NCBI RefSeq assembly: GCF_023898315.1
Contig: NC_064615.1
Coordinates: forward strand, 5,094,501-5,158,500
Source of the DNA: Schistocerca nitens
Lineage: Eukaryota; Arthropoda; Insecta; Orthoptera; Acrididae
DNA length: 64,000 nucleotides
Direction of reading: 5' to 3'
The first letter of the stretch is position 1. Each line of letters opens with the position of its first letter. Under the pieces are notes generated by a model that was given only the letters and a program-made list of their open reading frames with translations, was not told where the DNA came from and did no database searches. The position numbers and the translations under genes were made by a program. This document shows positions 21,911 to 31,624 of this stretch, piece after piece.

Positions 21911-22926
21911 AGAAGCACAATTGTAACTTTTTAATATCGTAAGATGTCATTGTCTTGTGTATGTGTATAATCAGTTTAAATAAAACTTCCTTAAACTTTG
22001 CATGTGACTTGATTATTGTTTACTGCGGTAAAGGTAAAGGCAGCTCAACATATTTTTAGTGTCCCCTGCTTGAAGTCTTTCTGTCCTCTCGTTTGAAGTC
22101 ACATGAGGTTGGCCCTGCTCTGGTCTTTGGAGTACTGTTTCGATCTCTATAAATTGTTACCACATTGAACTTTAGTAAGTGCATAAGTGGTGGCTCAGGG
22201 ACTTGTGATGTTCATCAATACTGACTACACAGTGGTGGCTCATGGACTTGCTATGCTATCCTCAAGACTCTTCAATTGTGAATGTGCACCCACATAGTCG
22301 CAACGGATGGCTACTAGCCATCTCTACAAGGACTACAGTGGGTCTGCACCTTTAGTGGCCCACTACTGTATTTTCCATCTGTACTCAAAGAGTGATCAGG
22401 GAAATCTTCAATATATTTTTGCGATTTGAAACACAATGGTTGCTTGTCCTTTGGCATTTCTATGTATGTATAAAAAATCACACAGACTGAGATATGCAGC
22501 TTTTACACTTGAAGAACATAGATCTGTAAATAACACAATGATGTATAGTGGCAAACCTCGTCGTTATTAGCAGTGACTGACACGGCTAGCGAACTATTTC
22601 TGAAGGTGTATGAATGATGTTGCACATTGAACATAACACTCGAGTGTAAGAATGAGCAAACATTTAATGCTGCAGCCTAATTGTTCACACTGTTGGGATG
22701 AACTAGCCTGCTTGACTCAAAGGCTTAATTATTTTGCATTCCACACGAAAGACAATCGAAGCACAAAACAGAAAATGTGGAGGAATAGAAATCATGTAAC
22801 GTATCTGTGGCGAAGAAAGCAAATGAGGCACCACCTGTAAACTTCTTAGTGAGCCCTTGCACCCTAGTTTCTACATGTTTAGTTCATGGGCGTCAGGAAT
22901 ACGTTTACCTGAATACTTGTCTAGGG
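21911..22926. other. no gene recognised
   Basis: AT-rich, with imperfect internal repetition at 22,187-22,255 (agtggtggctcaggg...cagtggtggctcatgg). Open frames under 65 codons have no recognisable domain. It may include the right half of the hAT element. Confidence 0.4.
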
Positions 22927-22940
22927 AGCTATTAAACATT

Positions 22941-23264
22941 AAAAAGCACTCCGTCTTCAGGCCACAAGTGGTCCATCGGGACCATCCGACCGCCGTGTCA
23001 TCCTCAGTGGAGGATGCGGATAGGAGGTGCGTGTGGTCAGCACACCGCTCTCCCGGTCGTTATGACGGTTTTCTTTGACCGGAGCCGCTACTATTCGGTC
23101 GAGTAGCTCCTCAATTGGCATCACGAGGCTGAGTGCACCCCGAAAAATGGCAACAGCACATAGCGGCTGGATGGTCACTCATCCAAGTGCTGGCCACGCC
23201 CGACAGCGCTTAACTTCGGTGATCTCACAGGAACCGGTGTGTCCACTGCGGCAAGGCTGTTGCC
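22941..23264 (-). mobile_element. 5S rRNA-derived SINE with 14-bp TSD
   Basis: Read on the minus strand the head contains gatcaccgaagttaagcgct, then gtcgggcgtggccagcac and ttggatgagtgacc, which closely follow the 5S rRNA internal promoter region (A box, intermediate element, C box). A body and a tail near gtggcctgaagacggag follow. A perfect 14-bp duplication, agctattaaacatt, flanks it at 22,927-22,940 and 23,265-23,278, proving retroposition. It belongs to the SINE3 (5S-headed) type. It is not a functional 5S gene because its 3' half is unrelated to 5S. Confidence 0.93.
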
Positions 23265-23278
23265 AGCTATTAAACATT

Positions 23279-23883
23279 GGGTTATTTAATTTCCATAATG
23301 GTATATTTTGAGTGTCAAAATTGATTGGAGAATAAAAAATGGGACGTCTGTTAGCAGTGCAGTTTTGAAATGATATCGTAAGATTGGTAATGGGCCACAA
23401 CAGAGCAGACTCACACCAGTATCAGTCGAAGTCTAAAGAATATTGGAAGTATTAGTGGACCACCACAGAGCTGTAGGTTTAGGAGAGATTATGTGGTAGA
23501 CGTGTACTCTGATATTAGAAAATGTTGATCTGTCGACACAGATTTTTCACAAGCATTACAAAACAGTATTTTCCATCTATCTATAGCGTCCTCCAAAATA
23601 AATTGCGTTTGGGCTGCTTTAATTTTATATCTTGTTCATTACTACAAAGAAGTACCACATTTGATAATAGCATGTTTATGATAATGTGCTTTCACGAAAA
23701 TATGTAACTTTTGTGAGACATTTTCACTGTAGGAAATAACTGGTAGGAGAGGGTATGTTGACAGCTGGGGACAACATATCAAAAACTGCTCCCCCAACCC
23801 CCCCAATCCGAAAACATAATTTCAGTGTTTCACTCCCCAGAAGAGGTTTTGCTTCTTTCCCTCTTCCCTTAATCCCTGTTCAA
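23279..23883. other. no gene recognised
   Basis: AT-rich spacer between two SINEs. The longest open frame has 61 codons and no recognisable domain. A run of C-rich sequence lies at 23,790-23,805. Confidence 0.5.
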
Positions 23884-24072
23884 ATGTTCAAATGTGTGTG
23901 AATTCTTGAGAGAACAAACTGCTGTCATCAGTCCCTAGACTTACACACTATTTAAACTGACTTGTACTAAGAACAACACACACACACACACACCCATATC
24001 CAAGGGAGTACTGGAACGTCCGGTGGGAGGGACTGCACAATCCGTACCATGTCGCCTCTAAGTGCACGGACA
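23884..24072 (-). mobile_element. second tRNA-type SINE family, degenerate
   Basis: On the minus strand a degraded tRNA-like head at 24,060-24,000 leads to a body with tgtgtgtgtgtt, taagtctagggactgatgac and a tail ending tcacacacatttgaacatttg. It shares its general architecture and the ctgatgac core with the main SINE here, but differs in the head and in the (CA)n stretch at 23,975-23,992. No clear duplication was seen. Confidence 0.7.
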
Positions 24073-24624
24073 CAGCATGTGGCCATAATACCTGAGAAAC
24101 ACCACTAAAAGGTTTTCAGGCTATGTGAAAGAGTAGGCTGCTTCAGATGTTGCGATTTGTATTTCAGCTCCTCCATTCTGAGGCCAGAAATCGCATTTTT
24201 AAGTGTGATTTAATGAAATTTGTAATGCTGTTACGTTTTAAAAAGATGAATTTTATATAATGTATGGTCAAAATATGAATTTATGCAATTTTGATATAAA
24301 AAAATGGACTAAACTTTCAAATAGCGAAAATAATGGACTGAACTTGGAAATATAGAAAACTACTGAAAATAAAAGCTACATTTTCAGACTCCAAATGTCA
24401 TAATTTGTGTAGAAACCTACGAAAAGCATGAAAATTACTTAAAACGAAAATGTGTATTTACATATTAATCTGGGCCCAAGTAACGAATGTAAATTTATTA
24501 TATTTATCATACTGTCAATAGTTAAAACAACTTTGCCACTTGGTTTTTGATACATTCCACCTATTTTTGTGACTGTTGTTGTAAAAATCTTAACCAGTTG
24601 GTTATAAATTGTGATTCCATATCA
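24073..24624. other. AT-rich left flank of the virus-like locus
   Basis: No coding motif. A short direct repeat (aaatggacta...aaataatggactgaac) sits at 24,303-24,345. The left edge of the Polinton-like locus probably lies here, but I could not identify a terminal inverted repeat. Confidence 0.4.
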
Positions 24625-25524
24625 TTACCTGTAAACACCCAATTCTCTCATAGCAAATATATAAAATTTGATTCCCAAATAATAAAAATCGAACTTCTTA
24701 ACTTGATGTAATGAATAAACTGGTTCATATTGTACAACTGGTATGCCCTTTGGTATAAATGACTTTGTTGTTGGTATCATATTTTTTACCATAAAACTTT
24801 GAACAGTAACAATATCATCTTGATGTAATTCTAAATTTGAACCATTGTATTAAGGATACATTACCGCTCCATAAACATCTGACCATTGGGAACCTAATGT
24901 ATGACAAAGTTCATGAACTAAAACATCAAATAGATTTGTCTGGTATTTTGGCATATTCCAATCAATCTCCTAGTATCATCTATATGTATCTCTGCTGGAT
25001 TATTACGCATATTTGAAAAAAAAAGCATGACCAAACACATTACCTCTTACATCTAGAACTTTTGAACATTGGTGACCAGACATTTAATACATGTGAAATT
25101 GTCTTTTACGTGTAATTAAAACATCAGGATTACTGCTATCACAAAACACTAAATAACAATATATTTTTGTCATAAACTAAATGCTGGCTCTGTTACTTCT
25201 AATAATTTTTATTCGGTCTTTTGTAATTGTGTTTTATATTTTTTATTCAATTTATAAATATTGGTTCTATAGCTACCAAATGTAGCTTTTATGCCACATC
25301 TAGGCCTATTCATGAAACTTAAAGTCTCTTCATTTAAATCACCATTTGTCTCAAGATTATGTCTTAACTGAAATAATGTTAATCCTTCCCAGCATCATTC
25401 ACTTGAGTTGTTCTAGCTGTTGATAGAATATCTAAATAACCAAAATCATTCAAGAATTTTATTGCTTTACTCTATCATCTGCTGCTACTATTTCCACAAA
25501 CAACAATAGTAGATGAACCTTCAT
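24625..25524 (-). pseudogene. matrix metalloproteinase (matrixin) relic
   Basis: From an ATG at 25,524 a signal-peptide-like start (MKVHLLLLFVEIVAADD) hits a stop. After a frame change the prodomain reads KAIKFLNDFGYLDI, then TLFQLRHNLETNGDL and SFMNRPRCGIKA at about 25,290, which is the matrixin cysteine switch (PRCG). The catalytic domain reads LFDVLVHELCHTLGSQW at about 24,925-24,890, matching HExxHxxGxxH with Trp instead of the third zinc-binding His. GAVMYP (Met-turn), a stop, and LELHQDDIVTVQS follow. There is no haemopexin domain. It is intronless and sits among virus-like genes; matrixins are known in some insect large DNA viruses. A retroposed host copy cannot be excluded. Inactive. 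Confidence 0.85.
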
Positions 25525-25979
25525 TTATATAAACTGAACATATTACAAGATGCGATGATTCTAAGTAATATTTCTGATAAAAAAGTTATTTATTAAATCT
25601 TTTATCGATTATAGATGAGGATCACTGTGACTGTGACTAATAAAGGGTTCTTGATATCACTGCAACCACTCTCCTTTTATTTTATTCTTCAATTTTGGTA
25701 TCCCATTACCAGTTTCTAACCACCTAGCAATTCGTCACTAGATGGTACATATTTATTGATTGTTTGCAGGAGTGTGGGAGTTGTATAGCTGTGGCAATAT
25801 GTAGAACGTTTATTCATCTTGCCACAGCTACATGCCTTCCACACTGCTGCAGACATCAATAAATATGATGATGAATAACTAGGTGGTTCAAAACTGTAAT
25901 TGCATAATAAAAATTGAAGAACAAAACAAAAGGCTACTGGTGGCAGTAATTTCAAGAGAGTTTTCTATTAGTTAGGATC
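25525..25979. other. spacer in virus-like locus
   Basis: AT-rich with no motif that I can name. A 79-codon minus-strand open frame at 25,716-25,955 begins MKLLPPVAFCFVLQFLL, which looks like a secretory signal or membrane segment, and contains several Cys residues. I do not recognise it. Confidence 0.35.
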
Positions 25980-26520
25980 AGTTATAAATCTCATCAGTAA
26001 CAAGTTTGCATACAGTGGTAAGCAAATATTTGTGATTATTGACGAAAAGAATAATCCTTGGTTTTACACAAATCATGTCGTTGGTATTTTATGATATGAA
26101 CATCCTAGGAAAGCTATTAAAGACCATGTTAAACAAAAAATATTGTAAAAGTTATTAAAATTTCAATAGCATCCATATGGGTCTATCTGAAGATATTCCT
26201 CTTCATACAAAATTCATCAATGAATCTGTTATTTATTCTTGATTTATGAGTTCCATGCTGTCACTTACATAATATTTCCAGGAATGGATTTACGAAGCCG
26301 TTTTGGCGTCTATTCGAAAATATGGAGAATATAGGATTAAAAATGAACTGAAAGAAATGTATCAAAGTTAAATAACTCACTTGGAAAATTTAAATAAAAT
26401 TCGAGAAAATCATATACAAAATTTACAGGAATAGTTGATAACACTAGAGAAATAAGTGAAAGAGACAGAGAAATAGGTACATCGCTGCCTCACATTATAT
26501 CTTAAAAAATTCAGTAAACC
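25980..26520 (+). pseudogene. BRO-N-type protein fragment 1
   Basis: Broken plus-strand frames show BRO-N landmarks in order: IIDEKNNPWFYTNHVVGIL (family WFxxxDVAxIL), HPRKAIKDHVKQK (family xxAIRKHV), TKFINES (family xxINESGLY), then EWIYEAVLASIRKYGEY, which matches the domain end (WVxxEVLPSIRKTG). At least five stops or frameshifts interrupt it. BRO proteins are DNA-binding proteins of baculoviruses, entomopoxviruses, iridoviruses and some transposons. The C-terminal half is unclear. Confidence 0.75.
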
Positions 26521-26950
26521 TACACTAGAGAATGAAAGAAAATTTACATTGTTGGCTATGGTAATTATTTTAATATTTTGAATGAGTATACATAAGAAGA
26601 ATTGATTAATGGTATGATTAATCTAGATCATACTAAGATAGTGTAGCAGTTGCAGCGATATCGACTTCTGAAACATTTATGTTTTATTAATTATTGTATT
26701 TCATTGTTTTTGAAGCCTGACCTAAATTCCAGGCTTCAAATCTTTGGCACCTGCGAACTGTAATTACAGTCTTTAAATAGCATTTCTGCACATTGGACAA
26801 TAAAAATGGTTGTTAACCATTTATGAACACTTTAGTTACGAAATATAGGATTTCATTTTGCTTTCACAAATTGATGATTCTGGTTGATTAAACATACAAA
26901 ACATTTGCTGCCTTCAGGCTGCTCCATTATTTCATAAGGTACTATTATTT
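26521..26950. other. spacer in virus-like locus
   Basis: AT-rich with no recognised coding motif. It may contain the decayed C-terminus of BRO fragment 1. Confidence 0.35.
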
Positions 26951-27800
26951 TTTATTTGAAAGATTTAGATAAATTTTGTCATTTCAAAATGCTATCCCAG
27001 CCAACTTTATTTTTCAATTCTGTTATAAAATTTTCAGACAGTACTTCATCATTTGATACACCCTCACAATTTAATTTGTCTTCAAACTCTCTCATAAAAT
27101 GTTCAGATATATTTCGCATTACTGACATAGTATTTCAATTTATCCTGTTTTGAAAGTCTGTCAAAGAATGTTCAGATTATTGTTGTCCGCTTGAAATATC
27201 ATCCCAATCTAATTTGTCTTCAAAGTCTCTCATAAATCTTCAGATAATTTTTTTATCATATGGTATAAATCTCCAATGTACTTTATCTTGAAATTTTCTT
27301 ATGAAGTCTTGAGATAATTTTTCATTCCTTGATACACATAGTCAATCTAATTCATCTTCAAAATCTATAATTAAATTTTTACTTAAGTCTTGTGATATTA
27401 CATTCCAGTTTATTCTTTCTTGAAGTTCTCTGATACAATCCACAGGTAAATTTCGTTTAGTTGAGACAATATCCCAATTAATTTAAACATTAAGTTCTTC
27501 TACAAAATCTGTAAATAAATTTTGATGTGATATACTAGTAGTACCTGAATTTATTTTGTCTTGAAATTCTCTTATGTAGTCTACAGATAATTTTTGTTTA
27601 GTTGATTAAATAACTTTATTTCTACACATTTCAGTTTTTGACTACAATCTATATAACTCTTCAAGACATATTCCAAAAATCATAATCAGTCCATGCAATA
27701 AATTGTTTCCTTTTTAGTCTAGAATATCCGTTTCTTCCCAATTCTCCTGCTACAGCTTTTAGATATTTTGCAGAGAATTCGTCTGTTTATTGTTTTGTGT
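26950..27800 (-). pseudogene. tandem 23-residue repeat protein with SAP-like start
   Basis: On the minus strand about nine degenerate copies of a ~69-bp unit run from about 27,640 to 26,960. Units read for example RKFQDKVHWRFIPYDKK, FMRDFEDKLDWDDIS and EFEDKLNCEGVSNDEVLSE; the consensus is a phenylalanine-rich block, then Asp-Lys, hydrophobic, x, Trp, and a polar link. Upstream (27,780-27,665) lies EFSAKYLKAVAGELGRNGYS then RLKRKQFIAW, which resembles a SAP/Rho-N-type helix-turn-helix fold. Stops are scattered. I recall similar repeats in proteins of large DNA viruses, but the function is unknown, and that recollection needs a search. Confidence 0.6.
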
Positions 27801-28680
27801 TTGTGGTTGATGATGATGATGTTGATGGTGTTGATTTTGATGAGGTCAGTAGGTTGTCATTTTCTCATTTTAGAATATCCTCTACATCCTAAATCTTTTG
27901 CTCTAGTTTTAAATTCACTGACTTTATAGCTTGTTGTTTATGTGATTTATTTTGTAATAAGAAAATGATAAACTCTTTATTTCCAGGTAGTAAATATTTA
28001 CAAGCTGTAATTATGCTAATACTGCAGAGGAAACAAATTATGCCCATGAAGGTACTACTGTTTTCATGAAAACTTTGTGCACAGATAAAACGATCACTGA
28101 ATTTTTTAAAAACATGAATTGATCATGAATGATAGTTCATGTTTATTATATGATATTCCCAAGTTCAAATATTTGGATGTGGCAAATTTTATATTTTTTA
28201 TTCATTTTGGTATTTCAGCTGATGTGAGGCCAACATTTGAAAATTATACAAATATCAAAAGATTACTGAGAATATTTTAACTTTTTTATATGGACCTCTG
28301 GAGGAAGAATATTCTCCCATGAGGATTTTTAAATAACCTAAAAGAAAGTGTTGCTCACAACTGATATTTATATTTTGTTATTATGGAACAGAGGATCTGA
28401 AGGGATGCACTGCAAATATGAATGTTATTAAAACGAATATCATTAAATCCCTAAGAAACTACAATCTTGACTATACTGAATTAAAAGATGATAACAAATT
28501 ATACAGGACATGAAAAAATAACCAAAAAAATAAAATAAGTCCAGTTTTATTAAGTCTTTAAATTATTACAACCTAGGTCACACAGAAATAAAATACAATG
28601 ATTCTCTTGCTTTAGAAAACAAATTTATTCAAAATATTTTTTCCTATTCAATTTTGTTTCCTTATAAATGAAACCAATTT
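27801..28680. other. spacer in virus-like locus, unassigned coding-like stretches
   Basis: It contains short plus-strand coding-like pieces (VFMKTLCTDKTITEFFKNMN near 28,058-28,120; MNVIKTNIIKSLRNYNLDYT near 28,419-28,480) that could be BRO or other viral C-terminal fragments. No firm assignment. Confidence 0.3.
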
Positions 28681-28689
28681 CAAGTACAT

Positions 28690-29460
28690 CTAATGGTATA
28701 TCAACTATCATCGATATATTTGAATTTATTCAGAACAATATGAATATTTATAACAATAAAGGAGTGCTTCTGATCATTAATAAAGAGAATAATCCTTGGT
28801 TTAAAACAAAGGATGTTGCAGAGATTTTTGAATAAGAATACGCTGATGATGCACTTCGAAAATGTGAACAGTGATGATAAATAAAGCACAATTTGAAAAA
28901 GTATCGATGCCTGGTGGTTTATCAGGACCAACATATAATGAAAAAGAACCATATTTGTCACTGAATCTGGACTATACAAGCTGATATTCTCATCAGATTT
29001 GCCCCTTGCTGAAATGTTAACTAAATGGACAACAAAAAGGTTTTACCATAATTCAAAAACATGGAAACTACAAGAAACAAATGAAAACTTACAAGAACAA
29101 ATTGAAGATTTACAAATTGATAAAGAAATGTTTTTGTGTGCTGAAGACAAGAAACTCAAAACTTACAAAAACAAGGGGAGAAGCTTGAGAGCAAATAAGA
29201 CAAATGCATCAACTGTAGTTGTAAAAATTGCAAATATTAATTTGAGAAAAGTGTAATTAGGTTTGTTGGTCTACAATTATTTGGTGATGAATTTGGGTAT
29301 GGTACTATGTGACTAGATGGCAAAGAAGAAAGTTACAAACACAATTATATGTACCTGTCGATATACATCCAAACTGTAAAGAAATAAGAAGAATCAAAAA
29401 TAATCCAAAGTCAGTCAACCTATACAATAAAACGAAATAAGAATTAAATCAAAATATTAA
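28690..29460 (+). pseudogene. BRO-type protein fragment 2
   Basis: The order of blocks is LLIINKENNPWFKTKDVAEIF, YADDALRKC, SVTESGLYKLIFSSDLPLAE (three short frame changes), then LTKWTTKR, all matching BRO-N. An open 85-codon frame (28,999-29,256) continues as a coiled-coil-like stretch, NENLQEQIEDLQIDKEMF. After a break TRWQRRKLQTQLYVPVDIHP resembles the BRO C-terminal region. It is the better preserved of the two BRO copies and shares the ENNPWF start with fragment 1, so they are paralogues. Pseudogene. Confidence 0.78.
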
Positions 29461-29544
29461 TTTTTACCTAACAGCTTTTCATTAGTTGACATATATATTG
29501 AGCAACAACTTTTCAAGATGTAAGAAATCTTTTATAAAATGATT

Positions 29545-29990
29545 TTATATTTATTTACCTAACTGTTCTGCAAGTTCTCAAAACCCAGCCTTTTGTCATA
29601 GACTTTATCTCCTTTCTTTCTCAATATTTTTTCAGCAAGATATATATTAGGAAAATTATTTTTTGTAGCTCTTGTTGATATTAATCTCCTTTCACTTCTT
29701 CTCCACCCATTGCCATCAGCTTGTGTGTGATTGGATTGAAAGAATAACATTTTCAATTTGGAAAATTTCTGTTGGCCAATTAGCAGTATAACTTTTTCGA
29801 AAATTCTTTTAAGTTTACTAATTCTAACTTTATCTCCTGTTTATAATTTTGGTTTAACTTTGGATGGGATGGCAGTTGGCTTATAATTTTTCTCATTAAC
29901 CTCTATGGGCTTACTTTTTGTTGTTGAATATTTTGTATTACTGTATTTATTAAATAGTTTTATAACTAACTGAACTCACTTATAATGTCC
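29545..29990 (-). pseudogene. Polinton-type integrase C-terminus with chromodomain-like tail
   Basis: On the minus strand: KLFNKYSNTKYSTTKSKPIE, which in rve integrases follows the third catalytic residue, then GDKVRISKLKRIFEK (SH3-like C-terminal domain). After a frame change comes NWPTEIFQIENV, then EEVKGD and YQQELQK, followed by EKILRRKGDKVY-like EKILRKKGDKVYDKRLGFEN, which matches a chromodomain. This arrangement is known for Polinton/Maverick integrases. The catalytic D,D-E core is not present upstream (29,990 abuts genes on the other strand), so the gene is truncated and frameshifted. Confidence 0.82.
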
Positions 29991-30059
29991 TTGAAAAGCT
30001 TAGAAAAATTTATTGATTCCAAAAATCGAAATATTCACATTAAGCCAGATACAAATTTA

Positions 30060-30350
30060 AATACAGTTAGTGTTGAAAATTCTGTTAACTGTGCATGGAT
30101 ATAAATGATAGCATTGGAAGTGTGCTTGGATTTAGTGGCCAAACTATTCTTCCTAATGAAAGACTTGTTCCTAAATTTATTCCAGTCAAGCTAATCTACA
30201 TAAGTTTTGATCTAGTTGATGGAATGTTTGTGAAGCATACCGATCACTTTCGTCAAGAAACTAATATTATTGCTTCATGCAACCATAATGCTTAATTTGG
30301 TGGAGCACTAATTGATGAACCACATTATACAATATATATTTCAGTCACGA
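30060..30350 (+). pseudogene. minor-capsid-like protein relic
   Basis: An open frame includes DSIGSVLGFSGQTILPNERL, then LIYISFDLVDGMFVKHTDHF. A frame change leads to GGALIDEPHYTIYISVTIKF. The order LGF..., I-x-C/F-D-L-V-x-G-x-x-x, then EPxHxIYxxV resembles from memory the small protein next to capsid-like genes in Polinton-type loci of arthropods. The following gene is on the same strand 80 bp away. Assignment by resemblance only. Confidence 0.45.
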
Positions 30351-30433
30351 TAAAATTCGGAATTTAATTGATTTCAATAGCACTTGTATGACAGTTGCTT
30401 TAGAATGCTCTAATAAAATTTGATCACTGTTAA

Positions 30434-31624
30434 ATGAACGAGATTGAAATCTACGCGTTTTACTCATTACCTATGAGTGAGAAAAGTAAATATAACCGAA
30501 ATGTTCCTAACAGGCTTAATGTAATTCACATCCATATTGTAGGTTGGTGGCTCTATCCTAATTATAGTCAACTGCATATGATCTTTAGGATTGTTAAAGC
30601 TGATGAACCAGATTACCCAACATATGATAGAAAATCCAATAAAATTAATCGATTATTATACAGTAAAACTATTTGGAATTACAACCATAAAGAAAGGGTA
30701 TCTTGTTTTATCTAGAAGAGAATATCATTTTATTTTATCAACACTTTTGTTACATTTGACTTTATTTCTTACTGATAAAATAAGTGTGGAACATCATATA
30801 CTTAATAATGGAAAAACAAACAGCACGAAAAATGACATGTATTATCAGCGTGGAATGCTTGTTGGATTTTTAAAACATTATATGGGGCTACGTTTCAGGG
30901 TAATCTTTCTGGAATTTTTATGTGGTCTTCAAGTGCTGCACATACTGTTCTTACATGATCTGATTACAATGATGTTGGAATTAGAATAAAAGCGACTCTT
31001 CTTAATGAGGGTAGAATTGTTGTAGATTCTATGGAAATTAGTGTTAAACATGAACATAGTTATGAGCTTGAACAATGAGAAAATATTTGTAAAAATCCAA
31101 AAATTCTGATACATATTTATGAACTACAAACTGTGGAAGTCAGTGCATTGAGTGGTAAGAAGAATTTTGATTTAGATATTACGATTATCTATAACTCGGT
31201 AGAATTCGATATGCCTTACTTTGTATTCGATACATTTCAGGCAAATCGAAAAAATAATCACTTGTTTGATTCATTGTATACACGCTTTATCTTATGAATG
31301 AGAGGCTTTTCTGCAAGAAACGAGGAACTTAGATCTACCAAACAATTATTTGATGGCTTTCAATTCTTATCTGGATTGTAAATGAGATACACAATTGATA
31401 GCTTATGTTGGTATAAATCCATATAATTTCATAGTGAATTATCCAATTTGTTTCACAAATATGAGTAGTAGAAAGAATGTAGTTGCAACTCAGAAAACAA
31501 TGATGAAACTTTGTGCAAACTTTAATGATAAAATTCCTGCAGCTACACTTGCTTACATAATTATGTATGGTAAAAAGAGTCTTTCATATGATGCACTGCA
31601 CAGGATATTGAGTGAAAATTTTTA
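30434..31624 (+). pseudogene. major-capsid-like protein relic
   Basis: Several plus-strand open pieces: MNEIEIYAFYSLPMSEKSKY, then after frame changes KGYLVLSRREYHFILSTLLL, VVDSMEISVKHEHSYELEQ, YFVFDTFQANRKNNHLFDS and the C-terminal NFNDKIPAATLAYIIMYGKK ending LHRILSENF at TAA 31,624. The PxFVxxxFQxxRKN block near three-quarters and the xIPAxTxAYxIxxxxK block at the end resemble the capsid-like protein of Polinton-type insect elements as I remember it. The length, about 400 codons, fits. At least six breaks. Needs a profile search. Confidence 0.45.

Noticed and set aside
23100-23264. Functional 5S rRNA gene
   Set aside because: Only the promoter half resembles 5S; the rest is unrelated and the unit has retroposition duplications.
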